The notes below the pieces were generated by a model, which worked only from the letters and a program-made list of their open reading frames with translations, was not told where the DNA came from and made no database searches. The position numbers and the translations under genes are program-made. Below are positions 33,058-46,026 of a DNA stretch of 64,000 nucleotides, piece after piece (the stretch's first letter is position 1; every line of letters begins with the position of its first letter). The DNA comes from Viola odorata (taxonomy: Eukaryota > Streptophyta > Magnoliopsida > Malpighiales > Violaceae): NCBI GenBank assembly GCA_963691705.1, contig OY829539.1, positions 55,774,327-55,838,326 of the forward strand. Direction: 5' to 3'.

Positions 33058-35706
33058 CTATTCATGCTTCCTTAGTTGACGAGAGGCATAAGCAATAACT
33101 TTCCCTCGCTGCATAAGAACACATCCCAATCCAATTCTTGAAGCATCACAATACACAACAAATCCCTCAGGTCCAGATGGCAATGTCAACACCGGTGCAG
33201 TTGTCAACCGATGCTTGAGCTCCAAGAAGCTTGCCTCACATGCATCTGACCATTGATATTTCACATTTTTCTGCGTCAACCGCGTCAATGGAGAAGCAAT
33301 TCGAGAAAAACCTTCAACAAATCGCCGATAATACCCAGCCAAACCCAAGAAACTACGAATCTCTGACACTGAAGAAGGTCTAGGCCACTGTTCAACTGCT
33401 TTTATCTTTTGAGGATCAACCTGCACACCATCTTTAGAGACAACATGACCGAGAAAAGATATAGAATCCAACCAAAATTCACATTTAGAAAACTTTGCAT
33501 AAAGTTTGTGCTCTCTCAGGATTTGAAGAACCAATCTCAAATGTTGTTCATGCTCTTCCTTACTTTTTGAATACACAAGAATATCGTCAATAAAGACAAT
33601 AACAAACTGATCAAGGAATGGCTTGAATGTTCTATTCATCAAATCCATGAAAGCTGCCGGTGCGTTAGTAAGACCAAACGACATAACCAAAAACTCATAA
33701 TGACCATATCGACTCCTAAATGCAGTTTTTGGAATGTCTTCTTGCCTAATTTTCAGCTGATGATATCCAGATCTCAAATCAATCTTAGAAAAATATTGCG
33801 CACCTTGTAATTGATTAAATAAATCATCAATGCGTGGGAGAGGATACCTGTTGCGTACTGTTACCCGGTTCAGCTGTCGGTAATCAATACAAAGTCGTAA
33901 TGTGCCATCTTTCTTCTTCACAAATAATACCGGAGCACCCCAAGGCGAAACACTTGGCCTTATAAAGCCTTTATCCAGCATATCTTGCAACTGTTTCTTC
34001 AATTCCTTAAGTTCAGAAAATGTCATTCTGTATGGTCTCATAGAAATAGGCTCAGTTCCAGGTAACAAATCAATACAGAACTCTATCTCTCTATCAGATG
34101 GAACTCCAGGCAGATCATTAGGAAATACATCAAGGAATTCCATAACAACAGGAACCTGATTTACAGTAGGAATTGATTCTTGAACAACTCTAACATGTGC
34201 TAGGAAAATTTCACATTCACCCCGGAACAACTGTTTAACACGAATAGCCGAAACTACAATGGGTTGAGAGATCAAATAGTTCCCTTGAAAGTAAAATTCA
34301 AGTTCACCCGGAATTCTAAATGTCAACACTTTATCTCGACAATTCAAGGTAACATAATGAGATGCTAACCAATCCATTCCTAGAATCACATCAAAATCAA
34401 GCATGTCTAGCTGAATCAAGTCTCCTAGTAACTCCCTACCATCAATAAGAACCACACAAGACTTAAACACACTCCCCACATCTATAATTTCCCCAAGAGG
34501 TGTAGTGATAGCTAATGGACAATCTAATAAGGTTGATTGTTTACCAAACAACATGGAAAAATAGGGAGATACAAAAGAATGCGTGGATCCAGTATCAAAT
34601 AAAACTCGTGTATCAATCAAGTAAACAGGGAGTATACCTGTCACTACTGTATTTGATGACTGTGCATCTTCCTTAGTAAGTGCAAAAACTCTAGCCTGAC
34701 CTCTTCCTGCTTGCCCTTGAACTCCACCACCAAAGCCTCTACCCCTTGCACCACGACCACTAAAACCACGGCCTCCTTGGTTGAACTGTCTCGTAGGTGA
34801 TTGAACTGATGAAGATGATGCAGTTGAAGCTTGAGATGTTGCTAGCATCCTTGGGCAATCTCTCCTCAAGTGTCCCGCTTGGCCACAAAAGAAACATACA
34901 CCAGTTTGTTGATAACATGTAGGACCCCGATGTCTTTTACCACAAAACTGGCATAATGGAATGCTAGTTTGAGAATTACTAGGCTGAACAGAATGGAATG
35001 AAGCTTGACCACGTCCTTGTCCACCACCACTAGTACTCTGACCAGCAGAGAATTGACTACCATAACCATATCGCTGCTGAAACCTTCCGTGAGGTCGTTG
35101 TTGTCCTTGCTGACTTTGATATGGATGCCTATGAACAAATCTGTTACCTTCCCCGGAGTGTGTAACTTGTCGATTTTCAACTCTAGCTCGCTTGCTTTGA
35201 TCATACACTACACTCCTGGCCATCTCCCTTGCTTCAATCATCCTAGCACAATCCACAGCTGCTGAGAATGATCGAAACGCATGCGTCACAGTAGCATGGA
35301 ATAAAGGATCAATAAGTCCTCTTATAAATCTCTTCACCTTCTCTTCTGTAGGAATAAGATGGCGACCATACCGTGACAGCCTTGTAAATCGTCCCTCATA
35401 CTCGGATACACTCATGTTACCTTGAGTTAACCTCTCAAACTCATATGCTCTATCATCTTTGACACTTTCAGGTAAGAAACGATCCAGAAACATGGTACAA
35501 AATTCATCCCATGTCCAAGCTGGGGTGTCTGCAACTTTTTCATTCTTTTTAGAATCATACCGGGAAGTTGCTACATCACCCTCTAATCTGAATGCTGCCA
35601 ATATAACTGCCCGGTAATCTGTGCATCCTAAAGCTTCACACCTTTTCCATACACTATCGAGGAATTGTTGAGGATCTTCAGTTGGCTTTACACCAGTGAA
35701 AATAGG
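33058..35706 (-). pseudogene. Chromovirus copy 3: gag-protease-RT, class B, 5' end lost in assembly gap
   Basis: Class B markers are EIRSFLG, SGPEGF and RGECEIF. The frame is open from the amber stop (33058-33060) to the N run at 35707. The first ~85 gag codons, the leader, the primer-binding site and most of the adjoining LTR are missing, so the gag start cannot be assessed. Confidence 0.85.
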
Positions 35707-35906
35707 NNNNNNNNNNNNNNNNNNNNNNNNNNNNNNNNNNNNNNNNNNNNNNNNNNNNNNNNNNNNNNNNNNNNNNNNNNNNNNNNNNNNNNNNNNNNNN
35801 NNNNNNNNNNNNNNNNNNNNNNNNNNNNNNNNNNNNNNNNNNNNNNNNNNNNNNNNNNNNNNNNNNNNNNNNNNNNNNNNNNNNNNNNNNNNNNNNNNNN
35901 NNNNNN
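35707..35906. other. Assembly gap (200 N)
   Basis: Exactly 200 Ns. If the 7075-bp period holds, about 1381 bp of element sequence is hidden here: the gag start, leader, and roughly the first 925 bp of LTR 4. A round-number N run is a scaffolding placeholder, not a measured length, so whole copies could be missing or duplicated. Confidence 0.97.
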
Positions 35907-37092
35907 ATTCACTCACATTTGTATATACACAGCAAAATTCACTTCACATGCCCCGCTCACTCTGCTGTAGGATCTGTCTGCTTCACACCTAACACCATTT
36001 AAATAACATACAAGTTATTTACACAATAATTAAATCAATTTCAGACCTGTACAATTATTTTAAAAGACCAGCACAATTTCTCATCCCTTCTTTTCCTGTT
36101 TCTTTTCAATTCAACTCTTTTCTTGCAACAAATAAATTAATTAAAACACATATATTTATCCAAAATATTACACATTTAAAATTATAAATAGTTTTCCCAA
36201 AACTGATCCTGCTGTAGGGACTAATCTGCAAGCGCTTAAACATTTAGGACTAAACTTCACCATCTTCATAACTGTAGGGACTGAACCATAATAAATTTTC
36301 TGCCACTGTTTTTCTAGAAATTTCAGACTAATTCCTACATCACATACATACCACAACATCTAATTTATCACTTAATTAGTTTCATACTCATATTTCCCAT
36401 GAATTTCAAAATTAAAACTACTAAGGTTAAATCCCTAATCCACACGTCACTAAACCCAAACCCATTAATTAAAACTCATTTGGTTATCATTCAACATCAT
36501 TACTTAACATTTATATTCATTTACATTCAAGATTTTACCAACAAATTCATACACCCAATTGCTCCCGTACACCCAAATAACCCTAACATATTCACCCAAA
36601 ACTAAACCCAAGCTATTCCATAGCTCTTAATTGAAAAACAAAATCCATATAAATATTAAACACAATGAATATACTTACTAGTTTTCTTCAAGCTAAATCA
36701 ATGGCAGCACCCCATTTTTACTTCCTCTCTTTCCCGTTCTCACTTCCCTTTCTCTCTTACTATTTTCCTTCTTTCCTTTTCCTATCTTTCCTTTACTTTT
36801 TCCCGTACTCACTCTCTTTCTTTTCTTATCCTCTCTCTCTTTCCATGACACATGTCCTTTCCTTTCCTTATTTTTATTTCTTACCTGAACCTTATCCCTT
36901 TCTTTTCCTTATTCTATTATTTCTTTCCTTTTCTTTTCTTTTTTTTTTCCAATTCTTTTTATTAGTTCATTATAATTATAGAAAGCACTAATTTATACGA
37001 ACCCAATACAATTTCTAACTCTTTTCTAATCGGACTAGTACTCGTCTAGCTAACTAAAATAAATCGAAGTTAAAATTTCTAAGGGTCTCACA
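35907..37092 (-). repeat. LTR 4 of the array (partial, cut by gap)
   Basis: Only the last 1186 bp on the plus strand are present (the U3-side part on the element strand). It appears identical to 22938-24123. Confidence 0.9.
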
Positions 37093-38296
37093 TTCTCCCC
37101 ACCTTAAGAAATTCGGTCCCCGAATTTAAGTTATACTTACTGTGGTTTTGGAATAGGTAGGGATACTTCTCTCGCATCTCATCTTCGGATTCCCAAGTAA
37201 CTTCTTCATTTGAATTATTCTGCCACACAACTTTTACAGTGGCAATTTCTTTAGAACGAAGCTTCTTCACTTGACGATCTACAATCTGTATAGGTTGAAT
37301 CTCATAAGATAAATCTTCCTTGAACTCAACCAGCTGAGGTTCCATTACATGAGATGGATCATGAAGGTATTTCCGAAGCATAGATACATGGAATACAGGA
37401 TGTACATCCGACAAGCTTGGTGGGAGTGCTAATTTGTATGCCACAGCTCCAATCCTTTCAAGAATTTCAAACGGCCCAATGAATCGCGGATTCAACTTCC
37501 CTTTCTTACCAAACCGAAGAACACCCTTTGTAGGAGAAACTTTCAAAAATACATGATCTCCAACTGAAAATTCTAGATTTCTTCTCCTGTTATCAGCATA
37601 ACCTTTCTGTCTACTCTGTGCAGCTTGTAGTTTATCACGAATCAACTTGACTTTTTCAGTAGTTAACTCAACAATTTCCGGACCCAATAATTTCCTTACA
37701 CCAACTTCATCCCAGCAAACAGGTGTACGACATCTACGACCATATAATGCTTCATACGGAGCCATTTGAATGCTAGAATAATAACTATTATTGTAAGCAA
37801 ATTCAACCAGAGAAAGATATTTACTCCAGCTACCTCCAAAGTCAATAACACAAGCCCGTAACATGTCTTCAAGTGTCTGAATAGTTCTCTCCGATTGGCC
37901 ATCAGTTTGAGGATGGAAGGCAGTACTAAGATCAAGATTAGTACCCATAGACTTCTGAAATTCCCTCCAAAAATGAGAAGTAAACTGTGGACCACGATCA
38001 GAAACAATAGAGATTGGCACACCATGGAGTCGAACTATCTCATTAATATATATTTGAGTAAGCTTTGCAAAACTATATGTTGTCTTTACAGGTAGAAAAT
38101 GAGCAGATTTTGTAAGTCGATCAACTACAACCCATATAGAATCATACCCTTCAAGTGTACGTGGTAACCCCACAACAAAATCCATGGTAATTCGCTCCCA
38201 CTTCCATTCAGGGATTAACAGTGGTTGAAGCAACCCTGGAGGCTTTTGATGTTCACCTTTCACTTGTTGACAAATAAGACATTTAGAAACAAAATC
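37088..38296 (-). pseudogene. Chromovirus copy 4: integrase core to chromodomain
   Basis: Translation identical to copies 1 and 2. Confidence 0.88.
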
Positions 38297-38951
38297 AGCT
38301 GTCTTTCTTCATGTTATTCCACCAATAATGATTCTTCAAGTCTTTATACATTTTGGTAGAACCAGGATGAATTGTATACGTCGTTTTATGCGCTTGTTCC
38401 ATAACTTCCCTTTGCAAATCATCCACCTTAGGAACACAAATTCTGGCACCATACTTAACAATTCCATCACTTGAAATCACAAAATCTGTAGAATTTCCAA
38501 GATTAATCTCTTCTCGGATGTGGCATAATTGCGGATCTTTCTCTTGGGCAACTTTAATTTTCTCAATTAACACAGGCTGGACACGAAAATGAGCTAGTAA
38601 TACACCCAAATCAGAAATTGAAAGCTGAACTCCGCTATCTAAAACCTCATGTAATTCTTTAATCATCGGTCTTCTTACCTCGGCTATGTGGGCTAAACTT
38701 CCAAATGACTTCCGGCTTAAAGCATCAGCAACAACATTTGCTTTTCCCGGATGATATTGTATACTACAATCATAGTCTTTGACCAACTCCATCCACCTCC
38801 TTTGCCTAAGGTTGAGATCTCGCTGCTGAAAAATATGTTTGAGGCTTTTGTGATCTGTAAATATTTCAAAAGTGTCACCATATAAGTAATGCCTCCAGAT
38901 TTTAAGAGCAAATACAACTACTGTCATCTCCAAGTCATGCGTAGGATAATT
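38295..38951 (-). pseudogene. Chromovirus copy 4: RNase H and integrase finger HH half
   Basis: Class A (MEMTVVV, KVAQEKD, MKKDS), with the frameshift TGA at 38295-38297. Confidence 0.88.
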
Positions 38952-41857
38952 CTATTCATGCTTCCTTAGTTGACGAGAGGCATAAGCAATAACTTTCCCT
39001 CGCTGCATAAGAACACATCCCAATCCAATTCTTGAAGCATCACAATACACAACAAATCCCTCAGGTCTAGATGGCAATGTCAACACCGGTGCAGTTGTCA
39101 ACCGATGCTTGAGCTCCAAGAAGCTTGCCTCACATGCATCTGACCATTGATATTTCACATTTTTCTGCGTCAACCGCGTCAATGGAGAAGCAATTCGAGA
39201 AAAACCTTCAACAAATCGCCGATAATACCCAGCCAAACCCAAGAAACTATGAATCTCTGACACTGAAGAAGGTCTAGGCCACTGTTCAACTGCTTTTATC
39301 TTTTGAGGATCAACCTGCACACCATCTTTAGAGACAACATGACCGAGAAAAGATATAGAATCCAACCAAAATTCACATTTAGAAAACTTTGCATAAAGTT
39401 TGTGCTCTCTCAGGATTTGAAGAACCAATCTCAAATGTTGTTCATGCTCTTCCTTACTTTTTGAATACACAAGAATATCGTCAATAAAGACAATAACAAA
39501 CTGATCAAGGAATGGCTTGAATGTTCTATTCATCAAATCCATGAAAGCTGCCGGTGCGTTAGTAAGACCAAACGACATAACCAAAAACTCATAATGACCA
39601 TATCGACTCCTAAATGCAGTTTTTGGAATGTCTTCTTGCCTAATTTTCAGCTGATGATATCCAGATCTCAAATCAATCTTAGAAAAATATTGCGCACCTT
39701 GTAATTGATTAAATAAATCATCAATGCGTGGGAGAGGATACCTGTTGCGTACTGTTACCCGGTTCAGCTGTCGGTAATCAATACAAAGTCGTAATGTGCC
39801 ATCTTTCTTCTTCACAAATAATACCGGAGCACCCCAAGGCGAAACACTTGGCCTTATAAAGCCTTTATCCAGCATATCTTGCAACTGTTTCTTCAATTCC
39901 TTAAGTTCAGAAAATGTCATTCTGTATGGTCTCATAGAAATAGGCTCAGTTCCAGGTAACAAATCAATACAGAACTCTATCTCTCTATCAGATGGAACTC
40001 CAGGCAGATCATTAGGAAATACATCAAGGAATTCCATAACAACAGGAACCTGATTTACAGTAGGAATTGATTCTTGAACAACTCTAACATGTGCTAGGAA
40101 AATTTCACATTCATCCCGGAACAACTGTTTAACACGAATAGCCGAAACTACAATGGGTTGAGAGATCAAATAGTTCCCTTGAAAGTAAAATTCAAGTTCA
40201 CCCGGAATTCTAAATGTCAACACTTTATCTCGACAATTCAAGGTAACATAATGAGATGCTAACCAATCCATTCCTAGAATCACATCAAAATCAAGCATGT
40301 CTAGCTGAATCAAGTCTCCTAGTAACTCCCTACCATCAATAAGAACCACACAAGACTTAAACACACTCCCCACATCTATAATTTCCCCAAGAGGTGTAGT
40401 GATAGCTAATGGACAATCTAATAAGGTTGATTGTTTACCAAACAACATGGAAAAATAGGGAGATACAAAAGAATGCGTGGATCCAGTATCAAATAAAACT
40501 CGTGTATCAATCAAGTAAACAGGGAGTATACCTGTCACTACTGTATTTGATGACTGTGCATCTTCCTTAGTAAGTGCAAAAACTCTAGCCTGACCTCTTC
40601 CTGCTTGCCCTTGAACTCCACCACCAAAGCCTCTACCCCTTGCACCACGACCACTAAAACCACGGCCTCCTTGGTTGAACTGTCTCGTAGGTGATTGAAC
40701 TGATGAAGATGATGCAGTTGAAGCTTGAGATGTTGCTAGCATCCTTGGGCAATCTCTCCTCAAGTGTCCCGCTTGGCCACAAAAGAAACATACACCAGTT
40801 TGTTGATAACATGTAGGACCCCGATGTCTTTTACCACAAAACTGGCATAATGGAATGCTAGTTTGAGAATTACTAGGCTGAACAGAATGGAATGAAGCTT
40901 GACCACGTCCTTGTCCACCACCACTAGTACTCTGACCAGCAGAGAATTGACTACCATAACCATATCGCTGCTGAAACCTTCCGTGAGGTCGTTGTTGTCC
41001 TTGCTGACTTTGATATGGATGCCTATGAACAAATCTGTTACCTTCCCCGGAGTGTGTAACTTGTCGATTTTCAACTCTAGCTCGCTTGCTTTGATCATAC
41101 ACTACACTCCTGGCCATCTCCCTTGCTTCAATCATCCTAGCACAATCCACAGCTGCTGAGAATGATCGAAACGCATGCGTCACAGTAGCATGGAATAAAG
41201 GATCAATAAGTCCTCTTATAAATCTCTTCACCTTCTCTTCTGTAGGAATAAGATGGCGACCATACCGTGACAGCCTTGTAAATCGTCCCTCATACTCGGA
41301 TACACTCATGTTACCTTGAGTTAACCTCTCAAACTCATATGCTCTATCATCTTTGACACTTTCAGGTAAGAAACGATCCAGAAACATGGTACAAAATTCA
41401 TCCCATGTCCAAGCTGGGGTGTCTGCAACTTTTTCATTCTTTTTAGAATCATACCGGGAAGTTGCTACATCACCCTCTAATCTGAATGCTGCCAATATAA
41501 CTGCCCGGTAATCTGTGCATCCTAAAGCTTCACACCTTTTCCATACACTATCGAGGAATTGTTGAGGATCTTCAGTTGGCTTTACACCAGTGAAAATAGG
41601 AGGACCGAGCTTAATAAAGTTTTGCAATGAACTTCATTTCCCTCCAGCCTTGGAGAGGATGTTGAGGCCACCTGTTTACCTTGTTCCTTTTCAATCATAT
41701 GCTTTGTTAAGGTCTGTATGGCTTGATTCACTCCACGCAATCCTTCAACTAGCACAGAAACAGGAATCTCATTGCTTGATTCTTGGTTTTTATTTCTTAG
41801 ACTGTGATTTCCAACTTGCTCACTTTTTGGAAATTCTGATCCGGTAGGTGCATCCAT
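38952..41857 (-). pseudogene. Chromovirus copy 4: gag-protease-RT, class A
   Basis: Gag frameshift at about 41628 and the shared amber stop at 38952-38954. No amino-acid difference from copy 2 was seen, which is relevant to the possible false duplication across the gap. Confidence 0.9.
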
Positions 41858-42056
41858 TGTATCAGCTTCCCTCTGTTTATCACCCTTTTCCACACTTACC
41901 TATTCAATATAAGTTAAGTACAACCAACATTAATATATATAGACACTGGTTGGCAGACCTCTACGACACAAGAATAACTTATTTAGAACACAAAGGTACT
42001 ATACTTCGGAGTTACAGAACAACTAACTCAAGTCAACTAAGCTCCGCTACCATATC

Positions 42057-44167
42057 TGTCACACCCCAAACTAGAGCATGTGACCGGCATGAGAGTTCAA
42101 ATGAATTTCTGTATTCATCTCGGACTCTCACTCGCCTAACTTAACACTTTATCAAGATATTTTCCACAATTTACAGATGGTTCATAACGACAAACTCAAG
42201 ATTTTGCTTTCATTGATTCCAAGTAATATATACAGCATCACAAAGTCACTTCTACATTTACTACAACAAGTAACAGATTTATTAGGGAGATTGTAATTTA
42301 CAACTTCCAAAAACTTATATATATACAATCTATTAATCGACTAGGCCCTAGCGAAGGAGAATGCTGGGCATACTGATTAACCTTGAAGAGTACTCCCCTA
42401 GATCTGCCAACCAACTCACTACCGTCCACTACCAACTGAAAAAAATGGTTTATAAGAGAGGATGAGTTACCACAACTCAGTGAATAAATAATACAAGATA
42501 TAAACAAGCATGTACACGCAATCATTCACATTCTCTGTATTCCCTACATATGATTTAATATAATTATATCAATATCCAAATACTATAATTCATACACTCA
42601 TCACAATACAGTTAATCTATCAAGGCACAAACAACTCATATTCAGACCGTGATCTCATCACGTGCCAACACCATAGTCCCTGAAGGCTAGGACATGAGAA
42701 TTTCTCAATCATTCTTAATCGTTTTCAACAATTCTCAACAGACCAAAGTGCTGGCCAAGCCACTTCGTGCTACCGCCATAACCTCCGGCTAGCTAAGGTA
42801 TACAAACCATGTGCACATGTACTAACACCACCCCTGTTAGTTAGGGTCATAATCAACATCATATACCATCTTCCATCACCAATTAATATCACCAAGCATA
42901 TTCACAGCCATAACACAAAACATACAGTCATAACATAATTCATACGCATGCAATACTATCATGCAATTTATACTTTGCATTATTCACTCACATTTGTATA
43001 TACACAGCAAAATTCACTTCACATGCCCCGCTCACTCTGCTGTAGGATCTGTCTGCTTCACACCTAACACCATTTAAATAACATACAAGTTATTTACACA
43101 ATAATTAAATCAATTTCAGACCTGTACAATTATTTTAAAAGACCAGCACAATTTCTCATCCCTTCTTTTCCTGTTTCTTTTCAATTCAACTCTTTTCTTG
43201 CAACAAATAAATTAATTAAAACACATATATTTATCCAAAATATTACACATTTAAAATTATAAATAGTTTTCCCAAAACTGATCCTGCTGTAGGGACTAAT
43301 CTGCAAGCGCTTAAACATTTAGGACTAAACTTCACCATCTTCATAACTGTAGGGACTGAACCATAATAAATTTTCTGCCACTGTTTTTCTAGAAATTTCA
43401 GACTAATTCCTACATCACATACATACCACAACATCTAATTTATCACTTAATTAGTTTCATACTCATATTTCCCATGAATTTCAAAATTAAAACTACTAAG
43501 GTTAAATCCCTAATCCACACGTCACTAAACCCAAACCCATTAATTAAAACTCATTTGGTTATCATTCAACATCATTACTTAACATTTATATTCATTTACA
43601 TTCAAGATTTTACCAACAAATTCATACACCCAATTGCTCCCGTACACCCAAATAACCCTAACATATTCACCCAAAACTAAACCCAAGCTATTCCATAGCT
43701 CTTAATTGAAAAACAAAATCCATATAAATATTAAACACAATGAATATACTTACTAGTTTTCTTCAAGCTAAATCAATGGCAGCACCCCATTTTTACTTCC
43801 TCTCTTTCCCGTTCTCACTTCCCTTTCTCTCTTACTATTTTCCTTCTTTCCTTTTCCTATCTTTCCTTTACTTTTTCCCGTACTCACTCTCTTTCTTTTC
43901 TTATCCTCTCTCTCTTTCCATGACACATGTCCTTTCCTTTCCTTATTTTTATTTCTTACCTGAACCTTATCCCTTTCTTTTCCTTATTCTATTATTTCTT
44001 TCCTTTTCTTTTCTTTTTTTTTTCCAATTCTTTTTATTAGTTCATTATAATTATAGAAAGCACTAATTTATACGAACCCAATACAATTTCTAACTCTTTT
44101 CTAATCGGACTAGTACTCGTCTAGCTAACTAAAATAAATCGAAGTTAAAATTTCTAAGGGTCTCACA
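42057..44167 (-). repeat. LTR 5 of the array
   Basis: 2111 bp with the GACCAAAGTGC variant (near 42741), as expected right of a class A interior. No difference from LTR 3 was seen. Confidence 0.92.
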
Positions 44168-45371
44168 TTCTCCCCACCTTAAGAAATTCGGTCCCCGAAT
44201 TTAAGTTATACTTACTGTGGTTTTGGAATAGGTAGGGATACTTCTCTCGCATCTCATCTTCGGATTCCCAAGTAACTTCTTCATTTGAATTATTCTGCCA
44301 CACAACTTTTACAGTGGCAATTTCTTTAGAACGAAGCTTCTTCACTTGACGATCTACAATCTGTATAGGTTGAATCTCATAAGATAAATCTTCCTTGAAC
44401 TCAACCAGCTGAGGTTCCATTACATGAGATGGATCATGAAGGTATTTCCGAAGCATAGATACATGGAATACAGGATGTACATCCGACAAGCTTGGTGGGA
44501 GTGCTAATTTGTATGCCACAGCTCCAATCCTTTCAAGAATTTCAAACGGCCCAATGAATCGCGGATTCAACTTCCCTTTCTTACCAAACCGAAGAACACC
44601 CTTTGTAGGAGAAACTTTCAAAAATACATGATCTCCAACTGAAAATTCTAGATTTCTTCTCCTGTTATCAGCATAACCTTTCTGTCTACTCTGTGCAGCT
44701 TGTAGTTTATCACGAATCAACTTGACTTTTTCAGTAGTTAACTCAACAATTTCCGGACCCAATAATTTCCTTACACCAACTTCATCCCAGCAAACAGGTG
44801 TACGACATCTACGACCATATAATGCTTCATACGGAGCCATTTGAATGCTAGAATAATAACTATTATTGTAAGCAAATTCAACCAGAGAAAGATATTTACT
44901 CCAGCTACCTCCAAAGTCAATAACACAAGCCCGTAACATGTCTTCAAGTGTCTGAATAGTTCTCTCCGATTGGCCATCAGTTTGAGGATGGAAGGCAGTA
45001 CTAAGATCAAGATTAGTACCCATAGACTTCTGAAATTCCCTCCAAAAATGAGAAGTAAACTGTGGACCACGATCAGAAACAATAGAGATTGGCACACCAT
45101 GGAGTCGAACTATCTCATTAATATATATTTGAGTAAGCTTTGCAAAACTATATGTTGTCTTTACAGGTAGAAAATGAGCAGATTTTGTAAGTCGATCAAC
45201 TACAACCCATATAGAATCATACCCTTCAAGTGTACGTGGTAACCCCACAACAAAATCCATGGTAATTCGCTCCCACTTCCATTCAGGGATTAACAGTGGT
45301 TGAAGCAACCCTGGAGGCTTTTGATGTTCACCTTTCACTTGTTGACAAATAAGACATTTAGAAACAAAATC
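44163..45371 (-). pseudogene. Chromovirus copy 5: integrase core to chromodomain
   Basis: Translation as in copy 3. Confidence 0.88.
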
Positions 45372-46026
45372 AGTTGTCTTTCTTCATGTTATTCCACCAA
45401 TAATGATTCTTCAAGTCTTTATACATTTTGGTAGAACCAGGATGAATTGTATACGTCGTTTTATGCGCTTGTTCCATAACTTCCCTTTGCAAATCATCCA
45501 CCTTAGGAACACAAATTCTGGCACCATACTTAACAATTCCATCACTTGAAATCACAAAATCTGTAGAATTTCCAAGATTAATCTCTTCTCGGATGTGGCA
45601 TAATTGCGGATCTTTCTCTTGGACAACTTTAATTTTCTCAATTAACACAGGCTGGACACGAAAATGAGCTAGTAATACACCCAAATCAGAAATTGAAAGC
45701 TGAACTCCGCTATCTAAAACCTCATGTAATTCTTTAATCATCGGTCTTCTTACCTCGGCTATGTGGGCTAAACTTCCAAATGACTTCCGGCTTAAAGCAT
45801 CAGCAACAACATTTGCTTTTCCCGGATGATATTGTATACTACAATCATAGTCTTTGACCAACTCCATCCACCTCCTTTGCCTAAGGTTGAGATCTCGCTG
45901 CTGAAAAATATGTTTGAGGCTTTTGTGATCTGTAAATATTTCAAAAGTGTCACCATATAAGTAATGCCTCCAGATTTTAAGAGCAAATACAACTACTGCC
46001 ATCTCCAAGTCATGCGTAGGATAATT
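45370..46026 (-). pseudogene. Chromovirus copy 5: RNase H and integrase finger HH half
   Basis: Class B with the KVVQEKD change shared only with copy 3. Confidence 0.88.

Noticed and set aside
35665..35992. Open frames spanning the N run
   Set aside because: Artefacts of unknown bases being read as codons.
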